A stretch of DNA of 56,825 bases from Burkholderiales bacterium (GTDB lineage: Bacteria > Pseudomonadota > Gammaproteobacteria > Burkholderiales > Casimicrobiaceae). The position numbers and the translations under genes are program-made. Of this stretch, positions 30,413-40,291 are shown in pieces. The DNA lies in contig JADYZP010000057.1 in NCBI GenBank assembly GCA_020853025.1, positions 1-56,825 of the forward strand, in the 5' to 3' direction. The notes under the pieces are model-generated. The model was not told the origin of the DNA, did not search any database, and worked only from the letters and a program-made list of their open reading frames with translations. Each line of letters starts with the position of its first letter. The first letter of the stretch is position 1.

Positions 30413-32650
30413 ATGTCGTCCAAACTCCTGGAGCACCTGAACCCCGAACAACTCGCGGCGGTGACGCTGCCGCACGCGTCGGCGCTGATCCTGGCCGGCG
30501 CCGGCAGCGGCAAGACGCGCGTGCTGACGACGAGGATAGCGTGGCTTCTCGCCACCGGCCAGGCCGGGCCGCTGTCGGTGCTGGCCGTCACCTTCACCAA
30601 CAAGGCGGCAAAGGAGATGCTGCTGCGCCTGTCGGCACTGACGCCGGTAAACACGCGCGGGATGTGGGTCGGTACCTTCCACGGGTTGTGCAACCGGATG
30701 CTGCGCGCGCATCACCGCGATGCGAACCTGCCGCAACTCTTCCAGATCCTCGACACGCAGGACCAGCTGTCGTTGATCAAGCGGATGTACCGCGCGCACG
30801 GCCTCGACGACGACCGCTACCCGCCCAAGCAGCTGCAGTGGTTCATCGCCGGCGCCAAGGAGGAGGGGCTGCGGCCGAACATGGTCGAGGCTGGTGACGA
30901 GATCTCCCGACACCAGGTCGAGCACTACGCACTCTACGACGCCATGTGCCAGCGCGAGGGCGTGGTCGACTTCGCGGAACTGCTGCTGCGCAGCTACGAG
31001 CTGCTCGCCGGCAACGAGACGCTGCGCAATCACTACCAGCGCCGCTTCTCGCACCTGCTGGTCGACGAATTCCAGGATACCAACACGCTGCAGTACCAGT
31101 GGCTGCGGATGCTGGCGGGCCCGCACACAGCGGTGTTCGCGGTCGGCGACGACGACCAGTCGATCTACGCGTTTCGCGGCGCGAAGGTCACCAACATGCA
31201 GCGCTTCGAGCGTGACTTCGCAACTCCCGACCAGCCGGTCAAGCTGATCAAGCTCGAACAGAATTATCGATCGCACGGACATATCCTCGACGCCGCCAAC
31301 GCGCTGATCCGGTGCAACCAGTCTCGCCTGGGCAAGAACCTGTGGACCAGCGAAGGCAAGGGCGAACCGGTGCGCGCCTTCACCGCCGGCAGCGACCACG
31401 ACGAGGCGGCATTCATCGTCGACGTCGTGCGCGGACTGTCCGCCGCCGGCGTGGCGCTCGACGAGGTGGCGCTGCTCTATCGCTCCAACGCGCAGTCGCG
31501 CGTGCTCGAGCACGCGCTGTTCGGTGCCGGGATCGCCTACCGCGTCTACGGCGGCATGCGCTTTTTCGAACGCGCCGAGGTCAAGCACGCGCTCGCCTAC
31601 CTGCGCCTCATCGCGGTACCCGACGACGAGGGTGCCTTCCTGCGCGTCGTCAATTTTCCGCCGCGCGGCATCGGCGCCCGCACGCTCGAGGCGTTGCAGG
31701 ATGCCGCACGCGCGCAGGACGCGACGCTGTGGCAAGTTGCCGCCGGCGGCGCCCTCGCCGGCAAGGCGGGAGCCGCGCTCGCCGGCTTCGTGACGCTTAT
31801 CGACCGCTTGCGCGAGGAGACGAAATTGCTGCCGCTGCCGGAGGCGGTCGCGCACGTGATCGAGCACTCCGGACTGCTCGGGCATTTCCGCGCCGAGAAA
31901 GACGGACAGGATCGCGTCGAGAACCTGGAGGAGCTGGTCACCGCCACCGATGGATTCGTGCGCGAGGCGCAGCTTGCGACGGACGCGCCGATGTTGTCGG
32001 ACCGCGTCGCACCCGACGCGCCGTCGCCGGAGGGCGGCGCCGACGAGGGCGCCACCGATCCGCTGACGGCGTTTCTTGCGCATGCCGCGCTGGAGGCCGG
32101 CGACACCCAGGCGGCGGACGGCACTCCGGCACTGCAGCTGATGACCGTGCACGCGGCGAAGGGCCTCGAGTTTCATACGGTGTTCGTGACCGGACTCGAG
32201 GAAGGGTTGTTCCCGCACGAGAACGCCCGCTCCGAGGCGGATGGCCTGGAGGAGGAGCGGCGGCTCATGTACGTCGCGATCACCCGTGCGCGGCGCCGCC
32301 TGTACATCACGAATGCGCAGGCTCGCATGTTGCACGGCCAGATGCGCTACAACGTGGCTTCGCGCTTCGTGCGCGAACTGCCGCCTGAGCTCGTGCAGTG
32401 GCTGTCGCCGTTCCGGCGGCGCGCGGTCGACGTCGACGACGCCGAATGGGGACGCGTGACTGGTGCGCCGCAGGCGACACCTGAAGCCTCGCCCTGGAGG
32501 ATCGGCCAGAGCGTGCGGCATCCGAAGTTCGGCCTGGGCGTGATCATCGATGCCCGCGGCCGGGGGTCGGATACGCAACTTCAGGTCAACTTTCGTGACG
32601 CCGGCGTCAAGTGGCTGGCGCTCGACTACGCGAACCTCGCGGCGGCGTAG
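30413..32650 (+). CDS. uvrD: DNA helicase II (UvrD)
   Basis: 745 residues, superfamily 1A 3'-5' helicase. Motif I GAGSGKT at 29-35, motif Ia VTFTNKAAKEM, motif II VDEFQDTN, motif III GDDDQSIYAFRGA, motif IV with LIKLEQNYRS, the UvrD/PcrA-specific YGGMRFFERAEVKHALAYLR, motif V MTVHAAKGLEF and motif VI YVAITRAR. The C-terminal tail (VRHPKFGLGVIIDARGRG) is the RNA-polymerase-binding module. Acts in nucleotide excision and mismatch repair. The N-terminus is duplicated as a remnant at 29107. Confidence 0.96.
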   Translation: MSSKLLEHLNPEQLAAVTLPHASALILAGAGSGKTRVLTTRIAWLLATGQAGPLSVLAVTFTNKAAKEMLLRLSALTPVNTRGMWVGTFHGLCNRMLRAHHRDANLPQLFQILDTQDQLSLIKRMYRAHGLDDDRYPPKQLQWFIAGAKEEGLRPNMVEAGDEISRHQVEHYALYDAMCQREGVVDFAELLLRSYELLAGNETLRNHYQRRFSHLLVDEFQDTNTLQYQWLRMLAGPHTAVFAVGDDDQSIYAFRGAKVTNMQRFERDFATPDQPVKLIKLEQNYRSHGHILDAANALIRCNQSRLGKNLWTSEGKGEPVRAFTAGSDHDEAAFIVDVVRGLSAAGVALDEVALLYRSNAQSRVLEHALFGAGIAYRVYGGMRFFERAEVKHALAYLRLIAVPDDEGAFLRVVNFPPRGIGARTLEALQDAARAQDATLWQVAAGGALAGKAGAALAGFVTLIDRLREETKLLPLPEAVAHVIEHSGLLGHFRAEKDGQDRVENLEELVTATDGFVREAQLATDAPMLSDRVAPDAPSPEGGADEGATDPLTAFLAHAALEAGDTQAADGTPALQLMTVHAAKGLEFHTVFVTGLEEGLFPHENARSEADGLEEERRLMYVAITRARRRLYITNAQARMLHGQMRYNVASRFVRELPPELVQWLSPFRRRAVDVDDAEWGRVTGAPQATPEASPWRIGQSVRHPKFGLGVIIDARGRGSDTQLQVNFRDAGVKWLALDYANLAAA

Positions 32651-32727
32651 GCCGGGTCTCGCGCTTCGTGCCCGGTGGGTGCGCGTACGACCGGGTGCAG
32701 GTCGGCGCTTTGCGCCAAGCGGTGGTG

Positions 32728-33561
32728 TCAGTCCGTGCCGTACGTCAGCGGCGCCAGCGTTTCGCCCGAGTGAAAGACGTCCCGGTAGCTGACGTAGTCC
32801 GATACGTGCAGCGTTGCCGCCAGGAACAGCGAATAGGGCAGCAGCAGCGCGATCGCCAGCATCTGTCCGACCGCAGGCGGCAGCACCAGCGCCATCAGCA
32901 GCACGACCAGGCCGGGGACGACGCCTGCGTAGAAAAAGACGCCGAGCGCGTAGACGGCGAGCGGCTTCCAATTCGCGAGCGCCGCGCGCAGGCTGGCGGC
33001 CAGCGCCGCGGCCGCACCCACGTCCTGAAATACGACCAGCGCCGGCGCCCACCAGGTGGCGATCACGACCGGAATCGACAGCAATGCGGAGAACAGCATG
33101 CCGAGCTGCAGGTCCGGATCTTCCAAACGTGCTGCCAGCTCGTCCTGCGTCATCGCGGTGCCGGGATTCGTCAATTCGAGAAGCTTGCCGCCGTCGACCA
33201 GCGACGAAGCGAGAACGGCGAGCGCGATGCCGGTGGCGAAGAAGAGTCCGATCGCCAGCAACGCAATGAGGTTGGTGCGGAATCCCGAGAAAAGCTGCGC
33301 CAGCGCAGGGCGGCCGCCGCGCTCCTGCGTCCACGCCGCGGCCAGCAGACCGACCGCGACGGTGGGCTTCACTATGGTCATCAGGTACGGACCCACGGCG
33401 GGCAGCGCGCGCACCAGCATCAGCAGGAAAAAATAACCGAGCACGAGAAGCACCCAGGCCAGCCGCTGTTTGCGAAACATCGCGAACGCCGCCACCAGCC
33501 AGACCATTCCCTGCCGTGCCGGATGGCGGGTGAAGACGATCTCGCGCGGGATGCCGCTCAC
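32728..33561 (-). CDS. Integral membrane protein, BPSS1780-like
   Basis: 277 residues with about six hydrophobic segments (WVLLVLGYFFLLMLVRALPA, LLAIGLFFATGIALAVLASS, LVVLLMALVLPPAVGQMLAI). The layout, with a large polar loop and a WWAPALVVFQ motif before the last helices, matches BPSS1780-type betaproteobacterial membrane proteins, and a second one is at 38563-39447. Its ATG overlaps the thrB stop by four bases, so it is translated with thrB. Function unknown. Confidence 0.75.
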   Translation of the reverse strand: MSGIPREIVFTRHPARQGMVWLVAAFAMFRKQRLAWVLLVLGYFFLLMLVRALPAVGPYLMTIVKPTVAVGLLAAAWTQERGGRPALAQLFSGFRTNLIALLAIGLFFATGIALAVLASSLVDGGKLLELTNPGTAMTQDELAARLEDPDLQLGMLFSALLSIPVVIATWWAPALVVFQDVGAAAALAASLRAALANWKPLAVYALGVFFYAGVVPGLVVLLMALVLPPAVGQMLAIALLLPYSLFLAATLHVSDYVSYRDVFHSGETLAPLTYGTD

Positions 33562-34520
33562 GGTACGCTCCGCTGCGGGATCGGCAACGGCGCCGGATGC
33601 GCCGCACGATCGCGAAGGATGCGCTCGAATCGCGCCGGGTCATGCGCGTGCGTGAGCTCGCCCGGTCGCGGCAGGTGGAGGTCATAGAGGCGGGAAAGCC
33701 AGAAGCGCAGTGCGGCGGCGCGCAGCAGCGACGGCCACGCTTCGCGTTCGTCCGGGGTCAGGGGTCGCAACGCATCGTAGCCGGCGACCAGCGCCGCGAC
33801 CAGGTCGCCATCGAGCCGACCGGAGTCGCCGTCGACGCACCAGTCGTTGACGGTGATCGCGAGGTCGTAGGCATAGAAGTCGGTCGCCGCGAAGCCGAAA
33901 TCGATGATGCCGGATACACGATCGCCGACGAAGAGCACGTTGTCGCAAAAGAGATCGCCGTGGATCGCACCCTTGGGCAGCTTGCCGCGGCCGAAGCCGG
34001 TCTGGTGCTGAATTTCCTTGTCGAGCAGCACTATCTGCTCGGCAGCGAGATGCGGGCGGACGGCGCGTGCGGCCTGCCGCCACCATGCGGGACCGCGGCG
34101 GTTGGTCAGCCGGCCGGGATACGATTGCGACGCGATGTGCAGCCGGGCAAGCGCGGCGCCGACATGCGCGCTATGGGCTACGTCGGGTACCGTCACCTGA
34201 CTGCCATCGACGCGGGCGACCAGTCCGGCCGGCTTGCCGTTGAGCAGCGAAAACAGCGCACCGGTTCGATCCGGCAGCGGCGCGGGCACCTCGACACCCT
34301 CGCGCGCCAGATGCGCCATCAAATTGAGGTAGAAGGGAAGCTCGGCCGCGGGCAGGCGCTCGTAGAGCGTAAGGACGAAGCGCCCGCGCTCCGCGGTGAC
34401 GAAGTAATTGGTATTCTCGATGCCGGCGGCGATCGGCGCCATGTCGACGAGCGCGCCCACCGTATAGCGGGATAGCCACGCTTCGAGTTCGGGGAAGCTT
34501 ACCGGCGTGTAGACGGACAT
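33558..34520 (-). CDS. thrB: Homoserine kinase (type II, APH-fold)
   Basis: 320 residues. The start at 34520 gives MSVYTPVSFPELEAWLSRYT, the canonical N-terminus. The APH-like kinase core has GIENTNYFVTAERGRFVLTL, catalytic loop AIHGDLFCDNVLF (His-Gly-Asp and Asn), and IIDFGFAATDFYAYDLAI for Mg2+-ATP binding. It phosphorylates homoserine in threonine synthesis. It is followed by the overlapping membrane-protein gene and preceded by the DUF2782 gene, an arrangement found in other betaproteobacteria near polA. Confidence 0.95.
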   Translation of the reverse strand: MSVYTPVSFPELEAWLSRYTVGALVDMAPIAAGIENTNYFVTAERGRFVLTLYERLPAAELPFYLNLMAHLAREGVEVPAPLPDRTGALFSLLNGKPAGLVARVDGSQVTVPDVAHSAHVGAALARLHIASQSYPGRLTNRRGPAWWRQAARAVRPHLAAEQIVLLDKEIQHQTGFGRGKLPKGAIHGDLFCDNVLFVGDRVSGIIDFGFAATDFYAYDLAITVNDWCVDGDSGRLDGDLVAALVAGYDALRPLTPDEREAWPSLLRAAALRFWLSRLYDLHLPRPGELTHAHDPARFERILRDRAAHPAPLPIPQRSVP

Positions 34521-34580
34521 GCGGGATCGCGGCGGGCGGGGGTGCCGCACCGGCAGGAAAGGCTGCGGGACAGGATCAGC

Positions 34581-34955
34581 TCACCAGGAAAACAGTTGCC
34601 ACATCGGTACGCTCAAGCCGGTGCCGAGCGAATCGCGGCGAATGAACGCCTGACCGTTGGGAGTCGGAAACAAAAAGTACGGCAGCCCGAAGCGCGGCGT
34701 GACCCGGATGTAGCGCAGTTCGCCGCCGACGCGCACTTCCTCGACCGTTTCCGCTTCGCGGCGGACGATCGTCACCTGTGGCTCGAGGTCCGGGTCGCCG
34801 ACGATATCCGGCGGCACCGGTGCGGGCGGCGCCGGCGATGGTGCATAAGGCGGTGGAATGGGCGGAGGCGGCGCAGGAGGGGGCCGAGTCTGCGCCTGTG
34901 CCAGCGTTGCCAGCACCAACGCGCAGGAAAGGGCAAGGACGCGTCGCTGCAACAT
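34581..34955 (-). CDS. DUF2782 exported protein
   Basis: 124 residues. Signal peptide (RRVLALSCALVLATLAQAQ), Pro-rich linker (~22-50), then the DUF2782 domain: DLEPQVTIVRREAETVEEVR, LRYIRVTPRFGLPYFLFPTP and a C-terminal GLSVPMWQLFSW. Members are periplasmic, of unknown function, and usually encoded between polA and thrB, as here. Confidence 0.92.
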   Translation of the reverse strand: MLQRRVLALSCALVLATLAQAQTRPPPAPPPPIPPPYAPSPAPPAPVPPDIVGDPDLEPQVTIVRREAETVEEVRVGGELRYIRVTPRFGLPYFLFPTPNGQAFIRRDSLGTGLSVPMWQLFSW

Positions 34956-35038
34956 GCCGCCATTCTACCGCGAGCGCAAAGCGTCACCAAATGTCGGTTG
35001 CCGGCGGCGTGCGGAGGCACGTGCGCGCCGCCGGCGGG

Positions 35039-35764
35039 TCACAGGTTCAGCATCTTCTTGCGTTCTTCGCGCGTGGGCTCGAAGCCGCGATTCTCGTAGA
35101 ACCCGAAAATCGCCTCGACGATGGCTTCCGGCTCCTCGATGATCTGCAAGAGCTTCATGTCGTCGGCGCCGATCATGCCGTCGCCGACCATCCTGTCTTC
35201 CATCCACGCGAGCAGGCCGTGCCAATATTCCCCGCCCACGAGGATCACCGGGATCTTTCGGCTCTTTCCCGTCTGCACCAGCGTCAGCACTTCGAAGAGT
35301 TCGTCGAGCGTGCCGAAGCCGCCGGGCAGGATCACGTACGCCGATGCAAAGCGCGCGAACATCATCTTGCGCGTGAAGAAGTAGCGGAAGTCGATGGCGA
35401 TGTCCTGATGCTCGTTGCCGGAGGGTTCGAAGGGCAGCATGATGTTGAGGCCGACCGCCGGCGCCGCTCCGGCGTGCGCGCCTTCGTTGGCCGCGCGCAT
35501 GACGCCGGGGCCGCCGCCGGAGATCACCGAGAAGCCGGCGTCGGACAGGAGTCGCGCGATTTTTCCGGTCTTCTCGTAGTACGGGTTTTCGGGCTGTATG
35601 CGCGCGCTGCCGAAGATGCTGACGGCGGGACGGATGCCGCGCAGTCGCTCGGTCGCGATGGCGAACTCTGCCATAATCCCCAGCACCCGCCACGCCTCCT
35701 GGCCGTTGCTTGTCTGCTGCGCGTGGGGATCGATCTGTTCCGGAATCTTGTGGGTCTGACGCAT
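35039..35764 (-). CDS. LOG-family protein (cytokinin riboside phosphoribohydrolase-like)
   Basis: 241 residues, TIGR00730/LOG family. It has VSIFGSARIQPENPYYEKTG, SVISGGGPGVMRAANEGAHA, and the nucleotide-binding signature ILPGGFGTLDELFEVLTLVQ with PGGxGTxxE complete. Members cleave ribose-5-phosphate from AMP or related nucleotides. Its start codon (35764-35762) overlaps the polA start (35763-35765) on the other strand. The N-terminal extension QIDPHAQQT is conserved in relatives, so the start is probably right. Confidence 0.93.
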   Translation of the reverse strand: MRQTHKIPEQIDPHAQQTSNGQEAWRVLGIMAEFAIATERLRGIRPAVSIFGSARIQPENPYYEKTGKIARLLSDAGFSVISGGGPGVMRAANEGAHAGAAPAVGLNIMLPFEPSGNEHQDIAIDFRYFFTRKMMFARFASAYVILPGGFGTLDELFEVLTLVQTGKSRKIPVILVGGEYWHGLLAWMEDRMVGDGMIGADDMKLLQIIEEPEAIVEAIFGFYENRGFEPTREERKKMLNL

Positions 35765-38534
35765 GCCTACGCTCGTGCTGGTGGACGGGTCTTCGTACCT
35801 GTACCGGGCATTTCACGCGCTGCCCGATCTGCGCACGCGCAAGGGCGAGCCGACCGGCGCGCTGCGCGGTGTGCTTTCGATGTTGCGCCGAATGGTCGAG
35901 GACAGCAAGCCTGACTATTTCGCCGTCGTCTTCGACGCGCCGGGCAAGACCTTTCGCGACGACTGGTACCCGGAATACAAGGCGAATCGGCCGCCGATGC
36001 CCGACGATCTCGCGCGGCAGATCGAGCCGCTGCACGAACTCGTCCGCGCGCACGGCTGGCCGCTGCTGATGGTCGAGGGCGTAGAAGCCGACGACGTCAT
36101 CGGAACGCTTGCCGCAGGCGCAGCCGCCGCGGGCATCGACACGATGATCTCATCGTCCGACAAGGACCTGACGCAACTGGTGACGCCACGGATCACCATG
36201 GTCAACACGATGAGCAACGAGCGCTACGACGAAGCCGGGGTTCGCGACAAGTTCGGCGTGCGTCCCGACCAGATTCTCGACCTGCTGACGCTCACCGGCG
36301 ACGCGGTCGACAACGTGCCGGGTGTGGCCAAGGTCGGGCCGAAGACGGCGGCGAAGTGGCTCGCGCACTACGGCACGCTCGACAATGTCGTCGCGCATGT
36401 GGACGAGATCGGCGGTGTGGTCGGATCCAACCTGCGCGAGGCGCTGCCATGGCTGCCGCAGGGCCGGCGACTGCTGGCCGTGAAGACCGATTGCGAGTTG
36501 CCGGTGCAGGTCGACGACCTGGTCATCGCGCCGGCTGACAGCGCAGCTGTGAAGGCGTTGTACGAGCGCTTCGAGTTCAAGAGCTGGTTGCGCGAACGCA
36601 CAGGCGACGGCGAGGCGGCCCCGGACGCGGCCGGCGCGATCGCCAAGCGCGCCGCCAACGACGACGCCGGCCGCCGCTGGGATGCAGGTGCCGATGTGTC
36701 GCCATCGGATGTTCCCGCGATGCCCGCGATCGTGCACTACGAGACGGTGCTCGACGCGGAGGCGCTCGCGCGCTGGCTCGACTTGGTCGACCGCGCCGGG
36801 CTCACGGCATTCGACACCGAGACGACGAGCCTCGATCCGATGCAGGCGCGCATCGTCGGCGTGTCGCTGGCGATCGAGCCGGGCCGCGCCTGCTACATTC
36901 CGCTCGGCCATCGCTACGCTGGGGCACCCGACCAGCTCGACCGCGACCGGACGCTGGCGCTTCTCGCGCCGTGGCTCGCCGATCCGACCAAGCCGAAGCT
37001 GGGTCAGAACTTGAAGTACGACGAGCACGCGCTCGCCAACGAGGGCATGGCGCTGCGCGGGGTCGCGCACGACACGCTGCTCGAGTCCTACGTGCTCGAA
37101 TCGCACCGGCCGCACGACATGGATTCGCTCGCGTGGCGGCACCTGAACGTGAAGACGATCACCTACGACGAGGTGACTGGCAAGGGCGCCAATCGGATCG
37201 CCTTCGAACAAGTCGCCGTCGACCGCGCGACCGCGTACGCGGCCGAGGACGCCGACGTCACACTCCGGCTGCATCGCGCGCTGCATACGCGGATCGCCAC
37301 CGATTCCAAGCTCGAACACGTCTACGAGGCAATCGAGCTGCCGGTGCGCGAAATCCTGTTTCGCATGGAGCGCAACGGCATTCTGATCGACGCGCAACTG
37401 CTCGCCCGGCAAAGCCGCGAACTCGGCGAGCGTGTTGTCGCGCTTGAGCAGCAGGCGCACCAGTTGGCGGGCCAGCCGTTCAACCTGGGCTCGCCCAAGC
37501 AACTGGGCGAGATCCTTTTCCAGCGCATGAGCCTGCCGGTTGTGAAAAAGACCGCGACCGGCGCGCCGTCGACCGACGAGGAGGTGTTGCAGGAGCTGGC
37601 CGCCGACTACCCGCTGCCGAAGGTGCTGCTCGAGCATCGTTCGCTGTCGAAGCTCAAGTCGACGTACACCGACCGCCTGCCGCAGATGGTCAACGCGACG
37701 ACCGGCCGCGTGCACACGACCTTTGCGCAGGCGACCGCGGTCACCGGCCGGCTGGCGTCGTCGGATCCGAACCTGCAGAACATACCCGTGCGCACGACCG
37801 AGGGCCGCCGCATCCGCGAGGCGTTCATCGCGCCGCCGGGCCGCGTGCTGGTGTCCGCCGACTACTCGCAGGTCGAGCTGCGCATCATGGCGCATCTGTC
37901 GGAGGATTCCGCGCTGATGGCGGCGTTCCACGCGGGTGCCGACATCCATCGCGCCACCGCCGCCGAGATCTTCGGCGTCGAGCCCCAAGCGGTGACCTCC
38001 GACCAGCGCCGCTACATCAAGGCCGTCAATTTCGGCCTCATCTACGGCATGGGCGCCTTCGGTCTCGCGCAGCAGCTCGGAATCGAGCGCGGCGCGGCGC
38101 AGCAGTTCATCGACCGCTATTTCGCCCGCTATCCGGGGGTCGCGCAGTACATGCAGCGCACGCGCGAGCTGGCGCGCGAGCGCGGCTACGTCGAAACGGT
38201 CTTCGGCCGCCGGCTGTGGCTGCCCGACATCAAGGCCGGCGGCGGCCCGCGCCGCGCCGCCGCCGAACGCGCGGCGATCAATGCGCCGATGCAGGGCTCG
38301 GCCGCCGACCTGATCAAGCTGGCGATGATCGCCGTGCAGCGCTCGCTCGACCGCGAGCGGCGCGCGACGCTGCTGCTGCTGCAGGTCCACGACGAACTGG
38401 TGCTCGAAGTTCCGGAGGCCGAGCTCACGCAGGTGAGGAGCGAACTGCCCGGCCTGATGACCGAAGTCGCGCAGTTGCGCGTGCCGCTGGTCGTCGACGT
38501 CGGTGTCGGCGCGAACTGGGAGCAGGCGCACTGA
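35763..38534 (+). CDS. polA: DNA polymerase I
   Basis: 923 residues, full length. 5'-3' exonuclease domain (1 to ~290) starting LVLVDGSSYLYRAFHALPD, with VEGVEADDVIGTLA and TGDAVDNVPGVAKVGPKTAA. The proofreading domain retains the catalytic acids in FDTETTSLDP (Asp350), so 3'-5' exonuclease is probably active. The polymerase domain has motif A VSADYSQVELRIMAHLSED (Asp700), the O-helix RRYIKAVNFGLIYGMG, and motif C LLLQVHDELVLEVPE (Asp877). Functions in Okazaki fragment maturation and excision repair. Divergent from the LOG gene with overlapping start codons. Confidence 0.98.
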   Translation: MPTLVLVDGSSYLYRAFHALPDLRTRKGEPTGALRGVLSMLRRMVEDSKPDYFAVVFDAPGKTFRDDWYPEYKANRPPMPDDLARQIEPLHELVRAHGWPLLMVEGVEADDVIGTLAAGAAAAGIDTMISSSDKDLTQLVTPRITMVNTMSNERYDEAGVRDKFGVRPDQILDLLTLTGDAVDNVPGVAKVGPKTAAKWLAHYGTLDNVVAHVDEIGGVVGSNLREALPWLPQGRRLLAVKTDCELPVQVDDLVIAPADSAAVKALYERFEFKSWLRERTGDGEAAPDAAGAIAKRAANDDAGRRWDAGADVSPSDVPAMPAIVHYETVLDAEALARWLDLVDRAGLTAFDTETTSLDPMQARIVGVSLAIEPGRACYIPLGHRYAGAPDQLDRDRTLALLAPWLADPTKPKLGQNLKYDEHALANEGMALRGVAHDTLLESYVLESHRPHDMDSLAWRHLNVKTITYDEVTGKGANRIAFEQVAVDRATAYAAEDADVTLRLHRALHTRIATDSKLEHVYEAIELPVREILFRMERNGILIDAQLLARQSRELGERVVALEQQAHQLAGQPFNLGSPKQLGEILFQRMSLPVVKKTATGAPSTDEEVLQELAADYPLPKVLLEHRSLSKLKSTYTDRLPQMVNATTGRVHTTFAQATAVTGRLASSDPNLQNIPVRTTEGRRIREAFIAPPGRVLVSADYSQVELRIMAHLSEDSALMAAFHAGADIHRATAAEIFGVEPQAVTSDQRRYIKAVNFGLIYGMGAFGLAQQLGIERGAAQQFIDRYFARYPGVAQYMQRTRELARERGYVETVFGRRLWLPDIKAGGGPRRAAAERAAINAPMQGSAADLIKLAMIAVQRSLDRERRATLLLLQVHDELVLEVPEAELTQVRSELPGLMTEVAQLRVPLVVDVGVGANWEQAH

Positions 38535-38562
38535 TCGATGCCGCCTGCCGCACCTCCATCGG

Positions 38563-39447
38563 TCAGCGATGCGCCGGAATGTCCGCTTGCCCGCGCTCGG
38601 CGTCGAAGCTGTCCCGGAATCCGGCGTAGATCGAGGCGAAGGTGAGCGGACCCAGGACCAGCAACTCGAGCGCCATGATGGCGAAGAGCAGCACGAACAT
38701 GCCGAGCAGCGCGCCCCAGCCGCCGTCGCCGCCGCCGATCAGCGCTCCTGCTCCCAGCAACAGCATCACGCCGACGAACAGAAGCATGGAGGCAATGATG
38801 ATCGCGACTCCGATCAGGCCGTAGACGAGAAACGGCAGCCAGTTGCGGAGGCAGGATACGAAAGACAGCTTCATCGCCTCGACCGCCGTCGCGCCGCGCA
38901 GCGTGACCAGCGCCGGCGCGAACCAGTTGGCCATTGCGACCACGGCGACGAAGACGACGAGCAGCAGCGTCGCCAGCAGCGCGGTACCGGCCATTGCGCG
39001 CGCGGAACCCGCGAGCTCCTCGAAGGAATGCGGGTTCACGTCCATCCGCAACAGCTCGGGCCAGGGAAGACTGCCCATGACGGCGGCGACCATCAGCGCA
39101 AAGGCGGCGACGATGATCGCGCAGTTGATGGCGCCGATGCTCATCAGCGGCACGAAGCGCGCGCCCTGGAAACCCTCGAACAGGTGTGCGACGCGCAGTG
39201 GCTCGCCGCGCTCGATCGCCGCGCAGCCGAGCATGAAACCGCCAATGAACACCGGCGTCAGCAGCAGGTGTCCTATGGCGCCGACAAAGGGGATGGCGTT
39301 GATCGCCACCGAGATGATCATGTAGACGATCATGATCCCGATCCATGTGAAAAAATTCGACGTCAGGATCCGCCAGGCCTCGCTCCACCAAGCCGCGCCG
39401 CGGCCGGCATCGACCACCGCCGGTGCGCCTATCGTCGCATTCATCAT
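38563..39447 (-). CDS. BPSS1780-family membrane protein
   Basis: 294 residues, about six transmembrane helices. GRGAAWWSEAWRILTSNFFT at the start, LLLTPVFIGGFMLGCAAIER and GEPLRVAHLFEGFQGARFVP are the family blocks, followed by ANWFAPALVTLRGATAVEAM. Function unknown. Its stop is 28 bases from the convergent polA stop. The ATG at 39447 is followed directly by another ATG; either may be used. Confidence 0.85.
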   Translation of the reverse strand: MMNATIGAPAVVDAGRGAAWWSEAWRILTSNFFTWIGIMIVYMIISVAINAIPFVGAIGHLLLTPVFIGGFMLGCAAIERGEPLRVAHLFEGFQGARFVPLMSIGAINCAIIVAAFALMVAAVMGSLPWPELLRMDVNPHSFEELAGSARAMAGTALLATLLLVVFVAVVAMANWFAPALVTLRGATAVEAMKLSFVSCLRNWLPFLVYGLIGVAIIIASMLLFVGVMLLLGAGALIGGGDGGWGALLGMFVLLFAIMALELLVLGPLTFASIYAGFRDSFDAERGQADIPAHR

Positions 39448-39569
39448 TGTCGTCTTTCGAAAGTGATTGCGGTGAGAGGCGCCAGAGGCAGGGCCGTTTC
39501 ACACCATCGCGTGCCGCTCGAGCACGGCGCCATGCGGGCGCGCCGCGACTTTCGGAGTTGGCGAGACGG

Positions 39570-40139
39570 CTAGTTTAGCGCGGAGCGCGCGTCGACGGCG
39601 TCGCGCACGCGCGAGGCGAGCAGCGGCGGAGCGTCGCGGTGCAGGAACCAGCGCAGGCGCCGGGTGTCGCCGACGCAGCCGAAGCCGAAGTCGGCCAGCA
39701 GGCGCTGCAGCGCGTTGACATAGCGGGATCCGCGCTGCACGCGCACGATCCATGTTCGCTGTCCCTGCGCGGTGGAGAACAGCGCTGAGAGCAGCGCGCG
39801 TCCGTGACCGCCGCCGCGCGCACCCAGGTCGAGGCCGGCGAGCCACAATTCGTAGCCGTCTTCGATGGCGCGGAAGAGCCCGAAGCCCACCGGTTGCGAG
39901 CCGCTGTTGCGGTCGTCGGGCCAGTACACATAGCCCGGCACCGCTACGGTGTCGATCTTGCCGCTGCGCCCTTCCTCGACGAAATAGCCGCTGACCAGCG
40001 CCGTCTTCAGCTTGGCGAAAAATGCCTCGGATTCCGGCGACGACGCGCCCAGCTCGCGATCGAAGCTGCCTTCCTGGGCGCCCTGGCGAATCAGCGACCG
40101 GAGCATTGCGAGGTGTCCGACGTGAGCGGGTTGGAGCAT
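39570..40139 (-). CDS. GNAT-like N-acetyltransferase
   Basis: 189 residues. ELWLAGLDLGARGGGHGRAL carries the GNAT acetyl-CoA loop (R-G-G-G-H-G-R), preceded by VGFGLFRAIEDG and followed by ALQRLLADFGFGCVG. The substrate cannot be inferred. The gene stands alone between two membrane-protein genes. Confidence 0.65.
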   Translation of the reverse strand: MLQPAHVGHLAMLRSLIRQGAQEGSFDRELGASSPESEAFFAKLKTALVSGYFVEEGRSGKIDTVAVPGYVYWPDDRNSGSQPVGFGLFRAIEDGYELWLAGLDLGARGGGHGRALLSALFSTAQGQRTWIVRVQRGSRYVNALQRLLADFGFGCVGDTRRLRWFLHRDAPPLLASRVRDAVDARSALN

Positions 40140-40291
40140 GGCGGTGGCGAAGTCGGCAGCGAGGGTGGAAGTCGGAAGTACAGCAAGCGGAAGTACAGCG
40201 AGTCGACAAATTAACGCGGGTATGTGCCGCGACGATGCGTGGGCTTACAGGCGGCGCGACGAGGGGTGTAGGCGGTATGGGGGCAGGCGCT

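Noticed and set aside
30260..33685. Long minus-strand frame across uvrD
   Set aside because: Antisense shadow of uvrD; only other frames here match known families.
36150..38531. Very long open frame antisense to polA
   Set aside because: A high-GC shadow. The protein has no recognisable domains, while the plus strand encodes complete DNA polymerase I.
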